A DNA stretch of 64,000 nucleotides from Streptomyces sp. NBC_00820 (GCF_036347055.1 NZ_CP108882.1:6808001-6872000); one strand, 5' to 3'. Shown: positions 32,847-41,995, numbered from the stretch's first letter. The notes: generated by a model from the letters alone, not told the origin. Translations and numbers: made by a program.

Positions 32847-34049
32847 TCAGCCGGCGGTCGTAGGGGCCTGCTCCCGTTCGGCCGCCACCCGGAACGTGAT
32901 GCCCGCCGCGCGCAGCCGCTCGGTCAGGGCGTCGCCCATCGCGGTGACCGTGGTGACCTGGCCGGATGTCGGCGGGGTTGGGTCGAACGCCAGGCACAGG
33001 GCCGATTCGGCGAACATCTTGGCCGTCTCGTCGTAACCGGGGTCGCCGCCCGAGACCTCGGTGAAGACGCGGCGGCCGCCGCCCTCGCCGACGAAGCGCA
33101 GCCGGAACCAGCTCTTCGCCCGCTTCTCGGGGCTCGGGCCGTCGCCGGGCCTGAGACGGTCGGACAGCCAGCGCCGGGCGGACGGCAGTTGGGCGGCGGC
33201 CGCGAGTGCGGTGACCGCGGCGGCGCCGCCCGCGGCGACCGGCAGGTGCCTGACCGCGGCGTAGTGCCGGTAGCGGAAGTCGGGGCCGTACCGGTCCAGG
33301 GCCTTGGCCGAGCGGCGCACGATCTGCGGGTCGAGCGTCGGCAGCGGGAGTGCCCAGGCGCCGACCTCCCTGGCGAACCGGGGCGCGCCGGCCGGGGCGG
33401 CCACCCGGCGGTCCATCAGGCGCGGTTCGTGGCGGCCGCGGTCGCGGGCCGCGGCCCGCATCCGCCGGCCGCGCGCGAACTGGTTCAGGGCCGAGGCCAG
33501 CGTGCCCCCGGAGAAGGCCGCGTCGGCGGTCACGAAGCCGTCCACGGTCAGCGGCACCCCCTCGGGCAGCTGCCGCACCGTGAAGTACACGCCCAGGTCG
33601 TGCGGCACGGAGTCGAATCCGCAGGCGTGCACGAGGCGGGAGCCGGTCTCCCGCGCGCGTGCGTCGTGCCGGACGTACATCAGGTCCACGAACTCGGGCT
33701 CGCCGGTCAGGTCGAGGTAGTCGGTGCCGGTGTCCGCGCAGGCGGCGACGAGTTCCTCGCCGTAGGTGAGGTACGGCCCCACGGTCGTGGCCACCACGCG
33801 CGCGTGCTCCGCGAGAGCGCGCAGGGTGGCGGGATCGCCCACGTCGGCCCGCAGCACCCCGACGCCCTCGCCGCCGGGCAGCCGCTCGCGCAGCCGTTCC
33901 AGCTTCTCCTCGTCGCGGCCCGCGATCGCCCAGCGCAGGCCTTCGGGCGCGTGCGCGGCGAGGTACTCCGCCGTCAGCGTGCCCACGAAGCCGGTGGCTC
34001 CGAAGAGGACGATGTCGTAGGGACGGTCTGTCCTGTTCAGCCTGCTCAT
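32847..34049 (-). CDS. Saccharopine dehydrogenase-like trans-acting enoyl reductase
   Basis: A 400-residue protein. The N-terminus is a Rossmann fold (YDIVLFGATGFVGTLTAEYLA) with dinucleotide-binding GxTGxxG. Further family segments are TVGPYLTYGEELVAACADTGTDYLDLTGEPEF and ACGFDSVPHDLGVYF. The group includes mycobacterial trans-acting enoyl reductases of lipid synthesis and so-called saccharopine dehydrogenases of unknown substrate. The ATG at 34049 is 385 bp from the divergent CoA-transferase gene, so a role in lipid or acyl metabolism is plausible. Confidence 0.75.
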   Translation of the reverse strand: MSRLNRTDRPYDIVLFGATGFVGTLTAEYLAAHAPEGLRWAIAGRDEEKLERLRERLPGGEGVGVLRADVGDPATLRALAEHARVVATTVGPYLTYGEELVAACADTGTDYLDLTGEPEFVDLMYVRHDARARETGSRLVHACGFDSVPHDLGVYFTVRQLPEGVPLTVDGFVTADAAFSGGTLASALNQFARGRRMRAAARDRGRHEPRLMDRRVAAPAGAPRFAREVGAWALPLPTLDPQIVRRSAKALDRYGPDFRYRHYAAVRHLPVAAGGAAAVTALAAAAQLPSARRWLSDRLRPGDGPSPEKRAKSWFRLRFVGEGGGRRVFTEVSGGDPGYDETAKMFAESALCLAFDPTPPTSGQVTTVTAMGDALTERLRAAGITFRVAAEREQAPTTAG

Positions 34050-34434
34050 GGCACCCCTTGGTCGTGCAGCCCGTGCCGCTGTCGGTGGCTGAGGCTAGCG
34101 TGAGGAGTGCGGAGTCGGACGACCAGCCCGGAGGCAGCGGTGGCGGTGGCCAGGAATGCCCTGAAGAAGCGGGAGAAAGCGCGCGGGTCCGCGCTCTCCC
34201 CGCCCGGCGCCGGGCTCGCGGGGCCGCCGTGCGACCGGATCGAGGAGAGCCGTCGGGCGGGTCGCCCCCCGAGCGGTTGACAGCGGAACCCGTCGCGTTC
34301 CGGCCTTCCGCGGCACCGGCTCGCCGGGCACTTGGCTAAGCGCTTGCTCGTTAGGTCTTGTGTCCGGTCGGACACGTTCTTAGCATCACCGGTGTTACAT
34401 CAGTTGTGTCACACGCGCTTGGGGGCTGGACGGC
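34050..34434. other. 385-bp divergent intergenic region
   Basis: It separates the reductase and the CoA-transferase operon. No convincing small gene is visible. Near its right end are two palindromes (AAGCGCTT at 34338-34345 within CTAAGCGCTTGCTCGTTAG, and the 16-mer at 34360-34375) and the promoter described at 34358-34386. Confidence 0.6.
34358..34386 (+). promoter_or_regulatory. Promoter/operator of the fatty-acid oxidation operon
   Basis: TTGTGT (34358-34363) and TAGCAT (34381-34386) are 17 bp apart, a plausible -35/-10 pair 49 bp before the ATG. A perfect palindrome GTGTCCG-GT-CGGACAC (34360-34375) covers the -35 and spacer, and CTAAGCGCTTGCTCGTTAG lies just upstream (34336-34354). The second resembles sites bound by TetR-type regulators of acyl-CoA genes. 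No such regulator is adjacent. Confidence 0.5.
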
Positions 34435-35817
34435 ATGACGAAGGCACAGACGCCAGGGCGGCACGGCCCGCTGCACGGCGTGCGCGTGGTCGAGCTGGCC
34501 GGCATCGGGCCCGGGCCCTTCGCCGCCATGCTGCTGGCCGACCTCGGCGCCGACGTGGTCCGGGTGGACCGCCCGGGCGGCCCCGGCCTCGGCATCGACC
34601 CCGCGCACGACGTGACCAACCGCAACAAGCGCTCGGTGATCGTCGACCTCAAGACGCCGGACGGACCCGCGCGCGTGCTCGACCTCGCCGAGCGCGCCGA
34701 CATCCTCGTCGAGGGCTACCGCCCCGGCGTCGCCGAGCGGCTCGGCATCGGCCCCGAGGCCTGCCACGCCCGCAACCCCCGTCTGGTCTACGGCCGCATG
34801 ACCGGCTGGGGCCAGGACGGCCCCCTCGCCGAGCGCGCCGGCCACGACGTGGCCTACATCGCCGTCACCGGCGCCCTCGGTATGACCGGGCGCCCGGACG
34901 AGCCCCCGGCCTTCCCCGCCAACCTGCTCGGCGACTACGCGGGCGGCTCCCTCTACCTCGTCGTCGGCGTCCTCGCCGCACTCCACCACGCGCGCGAGAG
35001 CGGCGCCGGGCAGGTCGTGGACGCCGCGATCGTCGACGGTACGGCGCACCTCTCCGCGATGATCCACGGCATGCTGGCCGCGGGCGCCTGGCAGGACCGG
35101 CGCGGCGCCAACCTGCTGGACGGCGGCTGCCCGTACTACGGCACCTACGAGACCGGTGACGGCCTGTACATGGCCGTCGGCGCACTGGAGCCGCAGTTCT
35201 ACGCCGAGTTCCTGCGCCTGCTCGACCTGGAGGACCTGGCGTCTGCCCAGCTGGACTGGGCACGCTGGGGCGAGCTGCGCGAGGCCCTCGCCGCCCGCTT
35301 CAAGTCCCGTACCCGGGCGGAGTGGACGGCCGTCTTCGAGGGTTCGGACGCCTGCGTGGCCCCCGTGCTGTCCCTGCGCGAGGCCCCGCACCATCCGCAC
35401 CTGGCCGCCCGCGGCACCTTCACCGACCACGGCGGCATCACCCAGCCGGCCCCCGCCCCCCGCTTCTCCGCCACCCCCACCGCCGTCCGCACCGGCCCCG
35501 CCCTGCCCGGCACCGGCACCCACACGGTCGCCCAGGACTGGAACATCCCAGCCCTCGCGCCGGACGGGCCGACTGCCGCCCCCGGCAAGTCGGGCCCCGG
35601 CACGCCCGCCCTCGCGCCGGACGATCCCGCTCCGGCCCTCGGCACGCCCGCTCCCGCGCCGGACGGGTCCGCTCCCGCGCCGGACGGGTCCGATCCCGCG
35701 CCGGACGGGTCCGCTCCCGCGCCGGACGGGTCCGCTCCCGCGCCGGACGGGTCCGATCCCGCCACCCCCGTCCACCCCGCGCGCCCGACCGACGCCCCCG
35801 CCGCAGGCGGCGCCTGA
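34435..35817 (+). CDS. CoA-transferase family III / alpha-methylacyl-CoA racemase-like protein
   Basis: A 460-residue protein. Residues 1-~360 are a family III CoA transferase/racemase: GVRVVELAGIGPGPFAAMLLADLGADVVRVDRP, NRNKRSVIVDLK, LLGDYAGGSLYL and GPYYGTYET-like CPYYGTYETGDG. Conserved Asp residues in the DYAGGS region fit a racemase (epimerising 2-methylacyl-CoA for beta-oxidation). The last ~100 residues are a Pro/Ala/Asp-rich tail with five APAPDGS-type repeats, not part of the fold. First gene before thiolase and FadB, which supports a role in acyl-CoA degradation. Confidence 0.82.
   Translation: MTKAQTPGRHGPLHGVRVVELAGIGPGPFAAMLLADLGADVVRVDRPGGPGLGIDPAHDVTNRNKRSVIVDLKTPDGPARVLDLAERADILVEGYRPGVAERLGIGPEACHARNPRLVYGRMTGWGQDGPLAERAGHDVAYIAVTGALGMTGRPDEPPAFPANLLGDYAGGSLYLVVGVLAALHHARESGAGQVVDAAIVDGTAHLSAMIHGMLAAGAWQDRRGANLLDGGCPYYGTYETGDGLYMAVGALEPQFYAEFLRLLDLEDLASAQLDWARWGELREALAARFKSRTRAEWTAVFEGSDACVAPVLSLREAPHHPHLAARGTFTDHGGITQPAPAPRFSATPTAVRTGPALPGTGTHTVAQDWNIPALAPDGPTAAPGKSGPGTPALAPDDPAPALGTPAPAPDGSAPAPDGSDPAPDGSAPAPDGSAPAPDGSDPATPVHPARPTDAPAAGGA
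35650..35754. repeat. In-frame 21-bp tandem repeat, 5 copies
   Basis: Five 21-bp units, identical except for one base in the third, encode a seven-residue Ala-Pro-Asp-Gly-Ser repeat at the C-terminus of the CoA-transferase-like protein. They are likely to vary in number among strains. Confidence 0.9.
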
Positions 35818-35904
35818 CGCCGCGTCACCGATTCGCCCGCCCGGCGACGACCTCGCCCGACCTCGCCCGACCCCGCTCGGCCCACCCTCCCGAAAGGCAT
35901 CCCA

Positions 35905-37119
35905 GTGAGCACCGAAGCGTACGTGTACGACGCGATCCGCACCCCGCGCGGCCGCGGCAAGGCGAACGGCGCCCTGCACGGCACGAAGCCCATCGACCTG
36001 GTCGTCGGCCTCATCCACGAGATCCGCGACCGCTTCCCGGACCTCGATCCGGCCGCCGTCGACGACATCGTGCTCGGCGTCGTCGGCCCCGTCGGCGACC
36101 AGGGCTCCGACATCGCCCGGATCGCCGCGGTCGCCGCCGGACTGCCCGACACGGTCGCCGGCGTCCAGGAGAACCGCTTCTGTGCCTCCGGCCTGGAGGC
36201 CGTCAACATGGCGGCCGCCAAGGTCCGCTCGGGCTGGGAGGACCTGGTCCTGGCCGGCGGCGTGGAGTCGATGTCCCGGGTGCCGATGGCCTCCGACGGC
36301 GGTGCCTGGTTCAACGACCCGATGACCAACATCGCCACCAACTTCGCCCCGCAGGGCATCGGCGCCGACCTCATCGCCACCATCGAGGGCTTCTCCCGCC
36401 GCGACGTCGACGAGTACTCGGCGCTGTCCCAGGAGCGCGCCGCCACCGCCTGGAAGGAGGGCCGCTTCGACCGCTCCGTGGTCCCCGTGAAGGACCGCAA
36501 CGGCCTGGTCGTCCTCGACCACGACGAGCACATGCGCCCCGGCACCACCGCCGACTCCCTCGCGAAGCTCAAGCCCTCCTTCGCGGACATCGGCGAGCTG
36601 GGCGGCTTCGACGCGGTCGCGCTGCAGAAGTACCACTGGGTGGAGAAGATCGACCACGTCCACCACGCGGGCAACTCCTCCGGCATCGTCGACGGCGCCT
36701 CCCTCGTCGCGATCGGCTCCAAGGAGATCGGCGAGCGCTACGGCCTCACCCCGCGCGCCCGGATCGTCTCCGCCGCCGTCTCCGGCTCCGAGCCCACCAT
36801 CATGCTCACCGGCCCCGCCCCCGCCACCCGCAAGGCGCTCGCCAAGGCCGGCCTGACCATCGACGACATCGACCTCGTCGAGATCAACGAGGCGTTCGCC
36901 GCGGTCGTCCTGCGCTTCGTGAAGGACATGGGCCTGTCCCTGGACAAGGTCAACGTCAACGGCGGCGCCATCGCGCTGGGCCACCCCCTCGGCGCCACCG
37001 GCGCGATGATCCTCGGCAGCCTCGTGGACGAACTCGAGCGCCAGGACAAGCGTTACGGCCTCGCCACCCTGTGCGTGGGCGGCGGCATGGGCGTCGCCAC
37101 CGTCATCGAGCGCGTCTGA
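35905..37119 (+). CDS. fadA: Acetyl-CoA acetyltransferase / 3-ketoacyl-CoA thiolase
   Basis: A 404-residue thiolase. The acyl-accepting Cys is in [10 protein letters not shown], and the second active-site blocks GHPLGATGA (His) and LCVGGGMG (Cys) are intact. It releases acetyl-CoA from 3-ketoacyl-CoA; in this operon it completes the beta-oxidation cycle with FadB downstream. It might also supply the 3-oxoadipyl-CoA thiolase step, since pcaF is missing from the pca operon (speculation). The GTG at 35905 has a GAAAGG-type site upstream. FadB follows 41 bp later. Confidence 0.92.
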   Translation: MSTEAYVYDAIRTPRGRGKANGALHGTKPIDLVVGLIHEIRDRFPDLDPAAVDDIVLGVVGPVGDQGSDIARIAAVAAGLPDTVAGVQENRFCASGLEAVNMAAAKVRSGWEDLVLAGGVESMSRVPMASDGGAWFNDPMTNIATNFAPQGIGADLIATIEGFSRRDVDEYSALSQERAATAWKEGRFDRSVVPVKDRNGLVVLDHDEHMRPGTTADSLAKLKPSFADIGELGGFDAVALQKYHWVEKIDHVHHAGNSSGIVDGASLVAIGSKEIGERYGLTPRARIVSAAVSGSEPTIMLTGPAPATRKALAKAGLTIDDIDLVEINEAFAAVVLRFVKDMGLSLDKVNVNGGAIALGHPLGATGAMILGSLVDELERQDKRYGLATLCVGGGMGVATVIERV

Positions 37120-37160
37120 ACTCCCCGCGGAACCACGAGACCTCAACGGAGACGACTGTC

Positions 37161-39338
37161 ATGACCGAGAGCACCACCATCCGCTGGGAGCAGGACGACA
37201 CCGGTGTCGTCACCCTCGTCCTGGACGACCCGGACCAGTCCGCGAACACCATGAACCAGGCGTTCCGCGACTCCCTCGCCGCGATCACCGACCGGCTGGA
37301 GGCCGAGAAGGACTCCATCCGGGGCATCATCCTCACCTCCGCCAAGAAGACCTTCTTCGCCGGCGGCGACCTGCGCGACCTGATCCGCGTCACCCCCGAG
37401 ACCGCCCAGGAGCTCTTCGACGGCGGCCTCGCCATCAAGCGGAACCTGCGCCGCATCGAGACGCTCGGCAAGCCCGTCGTCGCCGCCATGAACGGCGCGG
37501 CCCTCGGCGGAGGCTTCGAACTCGCCCTGGCCTGCCACCACCGCGTCGCGCTCGACGCGCCCGGCTCCAAGATCGGCTGCCCCGAGGTCACCCTCGGCCT
37601 GCTCCCCGGCGGCGGCGGGGTCGTCCGCACCGTCCGCCTGCTCGGCATCGCCGACGCCCTGCTGAAGGTGCTCGTGCAGGGCACCCAGTACAGCCCCCGT
37701 CGCGCGCTCGACAACGGGCTCGTCCACGAGGTGGCCGAGACCCCGCAGGACATGCTCGCCAAGGCGCGCGCCTTCATCGACGCCAACCCCGAGTCGGCGC
37801 AGCCCTGGGACAGGCCCGGCTACCGCATCCCCGGCGGCACGCCCGCCAACCCGAAGTTCGCCGCCAACCTGCCGGCCTTCCCCGCCAGCCTGCGCAAGCA
37901 GACCGGCGGCGCTCCCTACCCGGCTCCGCGCAACATCCTCGCCGCGGCCGTCGAGGGTGCTCAGGTCGACTTCGAGACCGCCCAGGTCATCGAGGCCCGC
38001 TACTTCGTGGAGCTGGCCGCCGGGCAGACCTCGAAGAACATGATCCAGGCCTTCTTCTTCGACCTCCAGGCCGTCAACTCCGGCGCCAACCGCCCCAAGG
38101 GCGTCGAGCCCCGCAAGGTCCGCAAGGCTGCCGTCCTCGGCGCCGGCATGATGGGCGCCGGCATCGCCTACTCGTGCGCCCGCGCGGGCATCGACGTCGT
38201 CCTGAAGGACGTCTCCCTGGAGGCGGCCCTCAAGGGCAAGAGCTACTCCGAGAAGCTGTGCGCCAAGGCCGTCGCCCGGGGCCGCACCAGCCAGGAGAAG
38301 GCCGACGCGCTGCTCGCCCGCATCACCCCCAGCGCCGACGTGGCCGACCTTGCCGGCTGCGACGCGGTGATCGAGGCCGTCTTCGAGGACACCACCCTCA
38401 AGCACAAGGTCTTCCAGGAGATCGAGTCCGTCGTCGCGCCCGACGCGCTGCTGTGCTCCAACACCTCCACCCTGCCCATCACCGCCCTCGCCGAGGGCGT
38501 CGAGCGCCAGGGCGACTTCATCGGGCTGCACTTCTTCTCGCCCGTCGACAAGATGCCGCTGGTGGAGATCATCAAGGGCGAGCGGACCGGCGACGAGGCC
38601 CTCGCGCGCGCCTTCGACCTGGTCCGGCAGATCAACAAGACGCCGATCGTCGTCAACGACTCGCGCGGCTTCTTCACCTCCCGGGTGATCGGCCACTTCA
38701 TCAACGAGGGCGTCGCCATGATCGGCGAGGGCATCGCGCCCGCCTCCGTGGAGCAGGCCGCCGCCCAGGCCGGCTACCCCGCCAAGGTGCTCTCCCTCAT
38801 GGACGAGCTGACCCTCACCCTCCCGCGCAAGATCCGAAACGAGACGAAGCGGGCCGTGGAGGAGGCCGGCGGCACCTGGACCCCGCACCCCGCCGAGGCC
38901 GTCATCGACCGGCTCGTCGACGAGTTCGACCGCCCCGGCCGCAGCGGCGGCGCCGGCTTCTACGACTACACCGAGGACGGCAAGCGGGCCGGACTGTGGC
39001 CGGGCCTGCGCGAGCACTTCGCCAAGCCCGGGTACGAGATCCCCTTCCGCGACATGCAGGAGCGAATGCTCTTCGCCGAGGCGCTGGACACCGTACGGCT
39101 CCTCGAAGAGGGCGTGCTGACCTCGGTCGCCGACGCCAACATCGGCTCCGTCTTCGGCATCGGCTTCCCGGGCTGGACCGGTGGCGTGCTCCAGTACATC
39201 AACGGCTACGACGGAGGCCTGCCCGGCTTCGTGGCACGCGCGCGTGAGCTCGCCGAGCGCTACGGCGAGCGGTTCACGCCGCCCGCGCTGCTCGTGGCGA
39301 AGGCGGAGAAGGGCGAGACCTTCACCGACGCGCGCTGA
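37161..39338 (+). CDS. fadB: Multifunctional fatty-acid oxidation protein, FadB/FadJ type
   Basis: A 725-residue protein with two modules. Residues ~5-200 are an enoyl-CoA hydratase/isomerase (FFAGGDLRDL, MNGAALGGGFELALACHHR, PEVTLGLLPGGGG), which has the catalytic Glu in the PEV segment. Residues ~320-720 are an L-3-hydroxyacyl-CoA dehydrogenase with NAD-binding GAGMMGAGIA near residue 327 and the HFFSPVDKMPLVEII and FFTSRV segments. With the thiolase upstream it carries out beta-oxidation. It ends in a palindrome that includes the stop, followed by a terminator. Confidence 0.93.
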   Translation: MTESTTIRWEQDDTGVVTLVLDDPDQSANTMNQAFRDSLAAITDRLEAEKDSIRGIILTSAKKTFFAGGDLRDLIRVTPETAQELFDGGLAIKRNLRRIETLGKPVVAAMNGAALGGGFELALACHHRVALDAPGSKIGCPEVTLGLLPGGGGVVRTVRLLGIADALLKVLVQGTQYSPRRALDNGLVHEVAETPQDMLAKARAFIDANPESAQPWDRPGYRIPGGTPANPKFAANLPAFPASLRKQTGGAPYPAPRNILAAAVEGAQVDFETAQVIEARYFVELAAGQTSKNMIQAFFFDLQAVNSGANRPKGVEPRKVRKAAVLGAGMMGAGIAYSCARAGIDVVLKDVSLEAALKGKSYSEKLCAKAVARGRTSQEKADALLARITPSADVADLAGCDAVIEAVFEDTTLKHKVFQEIESVVAPDALLCSNTSTLPITALAEGVERQGDFIGLHFFSPVDKMPLVEIIKGERTGDEALARAFDLVRQINKTPIVVNDSRGFFTSRVIGHFINEGVAMIGEGIAPASVEQAAAQAGYPAKVLSLMDELTLTLPRKIRNETKRAVEEAGGTWTPHPAEAVIDRLVDEFDRPGRSGGAGFYDYTEDGKRAGLWPGLREHFAKPGYEIPFRDMQERMLFAEALDTVRLLEEGVLTSVADANIGSVFGIGFPGWTGGVLQYINGYDGGLPGFVARARELAERYGERFTPPALLVAKAEKGETFTDAR

Positions 39339-39350
39339 GGCGCCGCCTCA
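39336..39350 (+). terminator. Short palindrome at the fadB stop
   Basis: TGAGGCG-C-CGCCTCA (39336-39350) begins with the fadB stop codon and forms a 7-bp stem. It may contribute to 3' end formation together with the larger hairpin at 39381-39420. Confidence 0.4.
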
Positions 39351-39371
39351 CACGCCGCCCTCCACGCCGTC

Positions 39372-40241
39372 TCACGCACCGGGCGCACCCCGGGGACGCT
39401 CGTCGTCCCGGGGTGCGCCCTCGGCGTCCTTCAGCCATTCCCGCAGCTCCTGCTTCAGGGACCGCTGGAACGCCGTGAGCAGGGCCTGCACCACCAGCGG
39501 CTCCATGTGCGCGGACAGCGAGCGCACGTCCCGCGCGTCCCGTTCGCGCACCGCGTCCCGCAGCAACCGCGACATCTCCTGGGCCGCGGCGCGGGAGTGC
39601 TCCATGAGCGCGGTGCGGGCCGCGAGGATCACCTCCTGGGACAGCGGGACGTCCAGGAGCTGCACACCGAGCCGGAGCAGAGCGGAGTCGACGCGGTAGG
39701 CGTTCCCCCCGCCTTCCCCGTTCTCTCCGGCCTCCCGGCTCTCTCCGGCCTCCCGGCTCTCTCCGGCCTCCCGGCTCTCTCCGGCCTCCCGGCTCTCTCC
39801 GGCCTCCCGGCTCTCCCCGTGCTCTCCGTCCTCGGCGCGGGCGATCATGTCCAACGCCATCAGCCGGCGCACGTCCTCGTCGCTCAGCGGACGTCCGGCC
39901 CGCCGGCCCAGCTCCTCGCGCGTGAGCGTCTCCACCGCCTCGGGGGCCCACGAGGACACCACGGCCCGGTGCACGGCCAGATCCTGCTCGGTCAGGTCGG
40001 CCGGCAGGTGCCGCAGATACCGCTCGATCGCGGCGAGCGTCATGCCCTGGAGCTGCAGCTCGTCGATCAGCGCCAGCCGGGCCGCGTGCGCGCGCCCGTA
40101 CCGCCCCACCCGGCGCGGACCGATCTCCGGCGGCGGGAGCAGCCCGCGGCTGCTGTAGAAGCGGACCGTGCGCACGGTCACGCCCGACCGCGCGGCCAGC
40201 TCGTCGATGGTGAGGGTCGGCTCCTCGGCCTCGGTCGTCAT
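39372..40241 (-). CDS. MerR-family transcriptional regulator
   Basis: A 289-residue protein. The N-terminal winged helix is clear (LTIDELAARSGVTVRTVRFYSSRGLLPPPEI, then GRYGRAHAARLALIDELQLQGMTLAAIERYL). The C-terminal ~180 residues are helical with no obvious metal Cys. Between them lies a linker of repeated GESREA units encoded by the 18-bp repeat at 39723-39812. The ATG at 40241 directly follows a promoter, so the mRNA is probably leaderless. It is divergent from the amino-acid permease, a likely target, along with itself. Confidence 0.82.
   Translation of the reverse strand: MTTEAEEPTLTIDELAARSGVTVRTVRFYSSRGLLPPPEIGPRRVGRYGRAHAARLALIDELQLQGMTLAAIERYLRHLPADLTEQDLAVHRAVVSSWAPEAVETLTREELGRRAGRPLSDEDVRRLMALDMIARAEDGEHGESREAGESREAGESREAGESREAGESREAGENGEGGGNAYRVDSALLRLGVQLLDVPLSQEVILAARTALMEHSRAAAQEMSRLLRDAVRERDARDVRSLSAHMEPLVVQALLTAFQRSLKQELREWLKDAEGAPRDDERPRGAPGA
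39381..39420 (+). terminator. Terminator of the fad operon, inside the 3' end of the MerR gene
   Basis: GGGCGCACCCCGGGGAC (39381-39397) pairs with 39405-39420, apart from one bulged base. The stem lies within the last ~16 codons of the convergent MerR gene, so that sequence serves both coding and termination. Confidence 0.7.
39723..39812. repeat. In-frame 18-bp tandem repeat, 5 perfect copies
   Basis: Five identical 18-bp units (CTCTCCGGCCTCCCGGCT on the plus strand) encode a charged six-residue repeat (GESREA phase) in the MerR linker. Perfect copies suggest recent expansion. Confidence 0.9.
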
Positions 40242-40248
40242 GTCGAGC

Positions 40249-40277
40249 AGTATTGCTGTCTCACCAAAGGTGTGTAA
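40249..40277 (-). promoter_or_regulatory. MerR gene promoter giving a leaderless transcript
   Basis: On the minus strand TTACAC (40277-40272), a 17-bp spacer and AATACT (40254-40249) form a promoter whose start point falls at the ATG (7 nt beyond the -10). The spacer contains CACC-AAA-GGTG (40262-40272), a possible MerR dimer site. Confidence 0.45.
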
Positions 40278-40450
40278 CCCGGGGAGGTCGTGTGAGAAGA
40301 GCCGCTCTGTGACCTGGACCACCGCAAATCGGTGATCTCTCTGAGAAACTGCTGGCTTGGTCTGTACCACTCTTCGCCGAGCCGGTGCGGGCCGGACTGT
40401 ACCGACCCCGGGCCCTCGCGGTCCGGGCGCACCAGGAAAGTGGAACCACC

Positions 40451-41917
40451 GTGAGCAAGGACGCCGTGGAATCGGCACCGGCCACCGCCCCTGCGCAGGT
40501 GGCCCAGGCTCCCGCGGACGCGGGTGACGCCGGCTACAGCAAGGACCTCAAGGCCCGCCATGTCAACATGATCGCGATCGGCGGCGCCATCGGCACCGGC
40601 CTTCTGCTGGGTGCCGGCGGCCGCCTGCACAACGCGGGCCCCGCCCTCGCCGTGGCCTACCTGGTCTGCGGCGTGTTCGCCTTCTTCGTCGTACGCGCCC
40701 TCGGCGAGCTCGTCCTCTACCGGCCCTCGTCCGGGTCCTTCGTGTCGTACGCGCGCGAGTTCCTCGGCGAGAAGGGTGCCTACGTCGCCGGCTGGATGTA
40801 CTTCCTGAACTGGTCGACCACCGGCATCGCCGACATCACCGCGATCGCGCTCTACACGCACTACTGGAGCATGTTCACGACCATCCCGCAGTGGGTGCTC
40901 GCGCTGATCGCCCTCGCGGTGGTCCTGGCGGTGAACCTGATCTCCGTGAAGATCTTCGGTGAGATGGAGTTCTGGTTCGCGATCGTCAAGGTCGCCACCA
41001 TCGTCGGCTTCATGCTGGTCGGCATCTTCCTGCTCGCCACCCAGCACAAGGTCGGCGGCCACACCCCCGGCCTCGGCGTGATCACGCAGCACGGCGGGCT
41101 CTTCCCGCACGGCATGATGCCGGCCGTCCTGGTCATGCAGGGCGTCATCTTCGCGTACGCCGCGCTGGAGCTGGTCGGCGTCGCGGCCGGCGAGACCGCC
41201 GAGCCGCAGAAGGTCGTCCCGCGCGCGGTCAACTCGATCATGTGGCGCGTGGCCCTCTTCTACGTCGGCTCCGTCGTCCTCCTCGCCCTGCTGCTGCCCG
41301 GCTCGGTCTACTCGGGCGACCAGAGCCCGTTCGTGACGGTGCTGTCGAAGATCGGCGTGCCGGCCGCCGGCGACGTGATGAACCTGGTCGTGCTGACCGC
41401 CGCCATGTCGTCGCTGAACTCCGGCCTGTACTCCACCGGCCGCATCCTGCGTTCCATGGCGATGGCGGGCTCGGCGCCCAAGTTCACCGCCCGGATGAAC
41501 CGCAGGCAGGTCCCCTACGGCGGCATCCTGCTCACCTGCGGGGTGTGCGTGCTCGGCGTCGGCCTGAACTACCTGGTGCCGTCCCAGGCCTTCGAGATCG
41601 TGCTGAACGTCGCCTCCCTCGGCATCATCAGCACCTGGGTGATCATCATGCTCTGCCACGTGGTCTTCGTCCGGCGGGCCAAGGCGGGCCAGGTCACCCG
41701 GCCGAACTTCCGCCTCAAGGGCAGCCCCGTCACGGAGATCGCCACGATCACCTTCCTGCTGGTCTGCCTCGGCATGATGTGGAACGACCCCGAGGTCGGC
41801 CGCAAGACCCTGCTGCTGATCCCCGTCATCGCCGTCCTGCTGGTCGCCGGCTGGTTCGGCGTGCGCCGCCGGGTCTCCGCCACCGCCGACAAGGAACTGG
41901 CGAACCTCACGAAGTAG
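40451..41917 (+). CDS. Amino-acid permease (APC family), L-asparagine-permease-like
   Basis: A 488-residue protein with about 12 transmembrane helices. The APC signature is KARHVNMIAIGGAIGTGLLLGAGGRLHNAGPALAVAYL at helix 1 (in part), with GSFVSYAREFLGEKGAYVAGWMYFLNW and YAALELVGVAAGETAEPQKVVPRAVNS further on. The subgroup with these blocks includes AnsP/GabP/AroP proton symporters, and asparagine permease is the closest guess. The GTG at 40451 is preferred. MerR control is suggested by the divergent arrangement. Confidence 0.8.
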   Translation: MSKDAVESAPATAPAQVAQAPADAGDAGYSKDLKARHVNMIAIGGAIGTGLLLGAGGRLHNAGPALAVAYLVCGVFAFFVVRALGELVLYRPSSGSFVSYAREFLGEKGAYVAGWMYFLNWSTTGIADITAIALYTHYWSMFTTIPQWVLALIALAVVLAVNLISVKIFGEMEFWFAIVKVATIVGFMLVGIFLLATQHKVGGHTPGLGVITQHGGLFPHGMMPAVLVMQGVIFAYAALELVGVAAGETAEPQKVVPRAVNSIMWRVALFYVGSVVLLALLLPGSVYSGDQSPFVTVLSKIGVPAAGDVMNLVVLTAAMSSLNSGLYSTGRILRSMAMAGSAPKFTARMNRRQVPYGGILLTCGVCVLGVGLNYLVPSQAFEIVLNVASLGIISTWVIIMLCHVVFVRRAKAGQVTRPNFRLKGSPVTEIATITFLLVCLGMMWNDPEVGRKTLLLIPVIAVLLVAGWFGVRRRVSATADKELANLTK

Positions 41918-41950
41918 CGGCTCGGAGCCACTGCCAGTGGCAGCGCCTAC

Positions 41951-41995
41951 GGTGGCGTCATGTCGGATATCAGGTATGTCCGGGGTGACGCCACC
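41951..41995 (+). promoter_or_regulatory. Inverted repeat covering a start codon
   Basis: GGTGGCGTCA (41951-41960) and TGACGCCACC (41986-41995) are perfectly complementary with a 25-nt loop. The left arm ends on the A of the ATG at 41960. In mRNA this would hide the initiation region. A second palindrome (CCACTG-C-CAGTGG) lies about 20 bp upstream. Confidence 0.5.
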
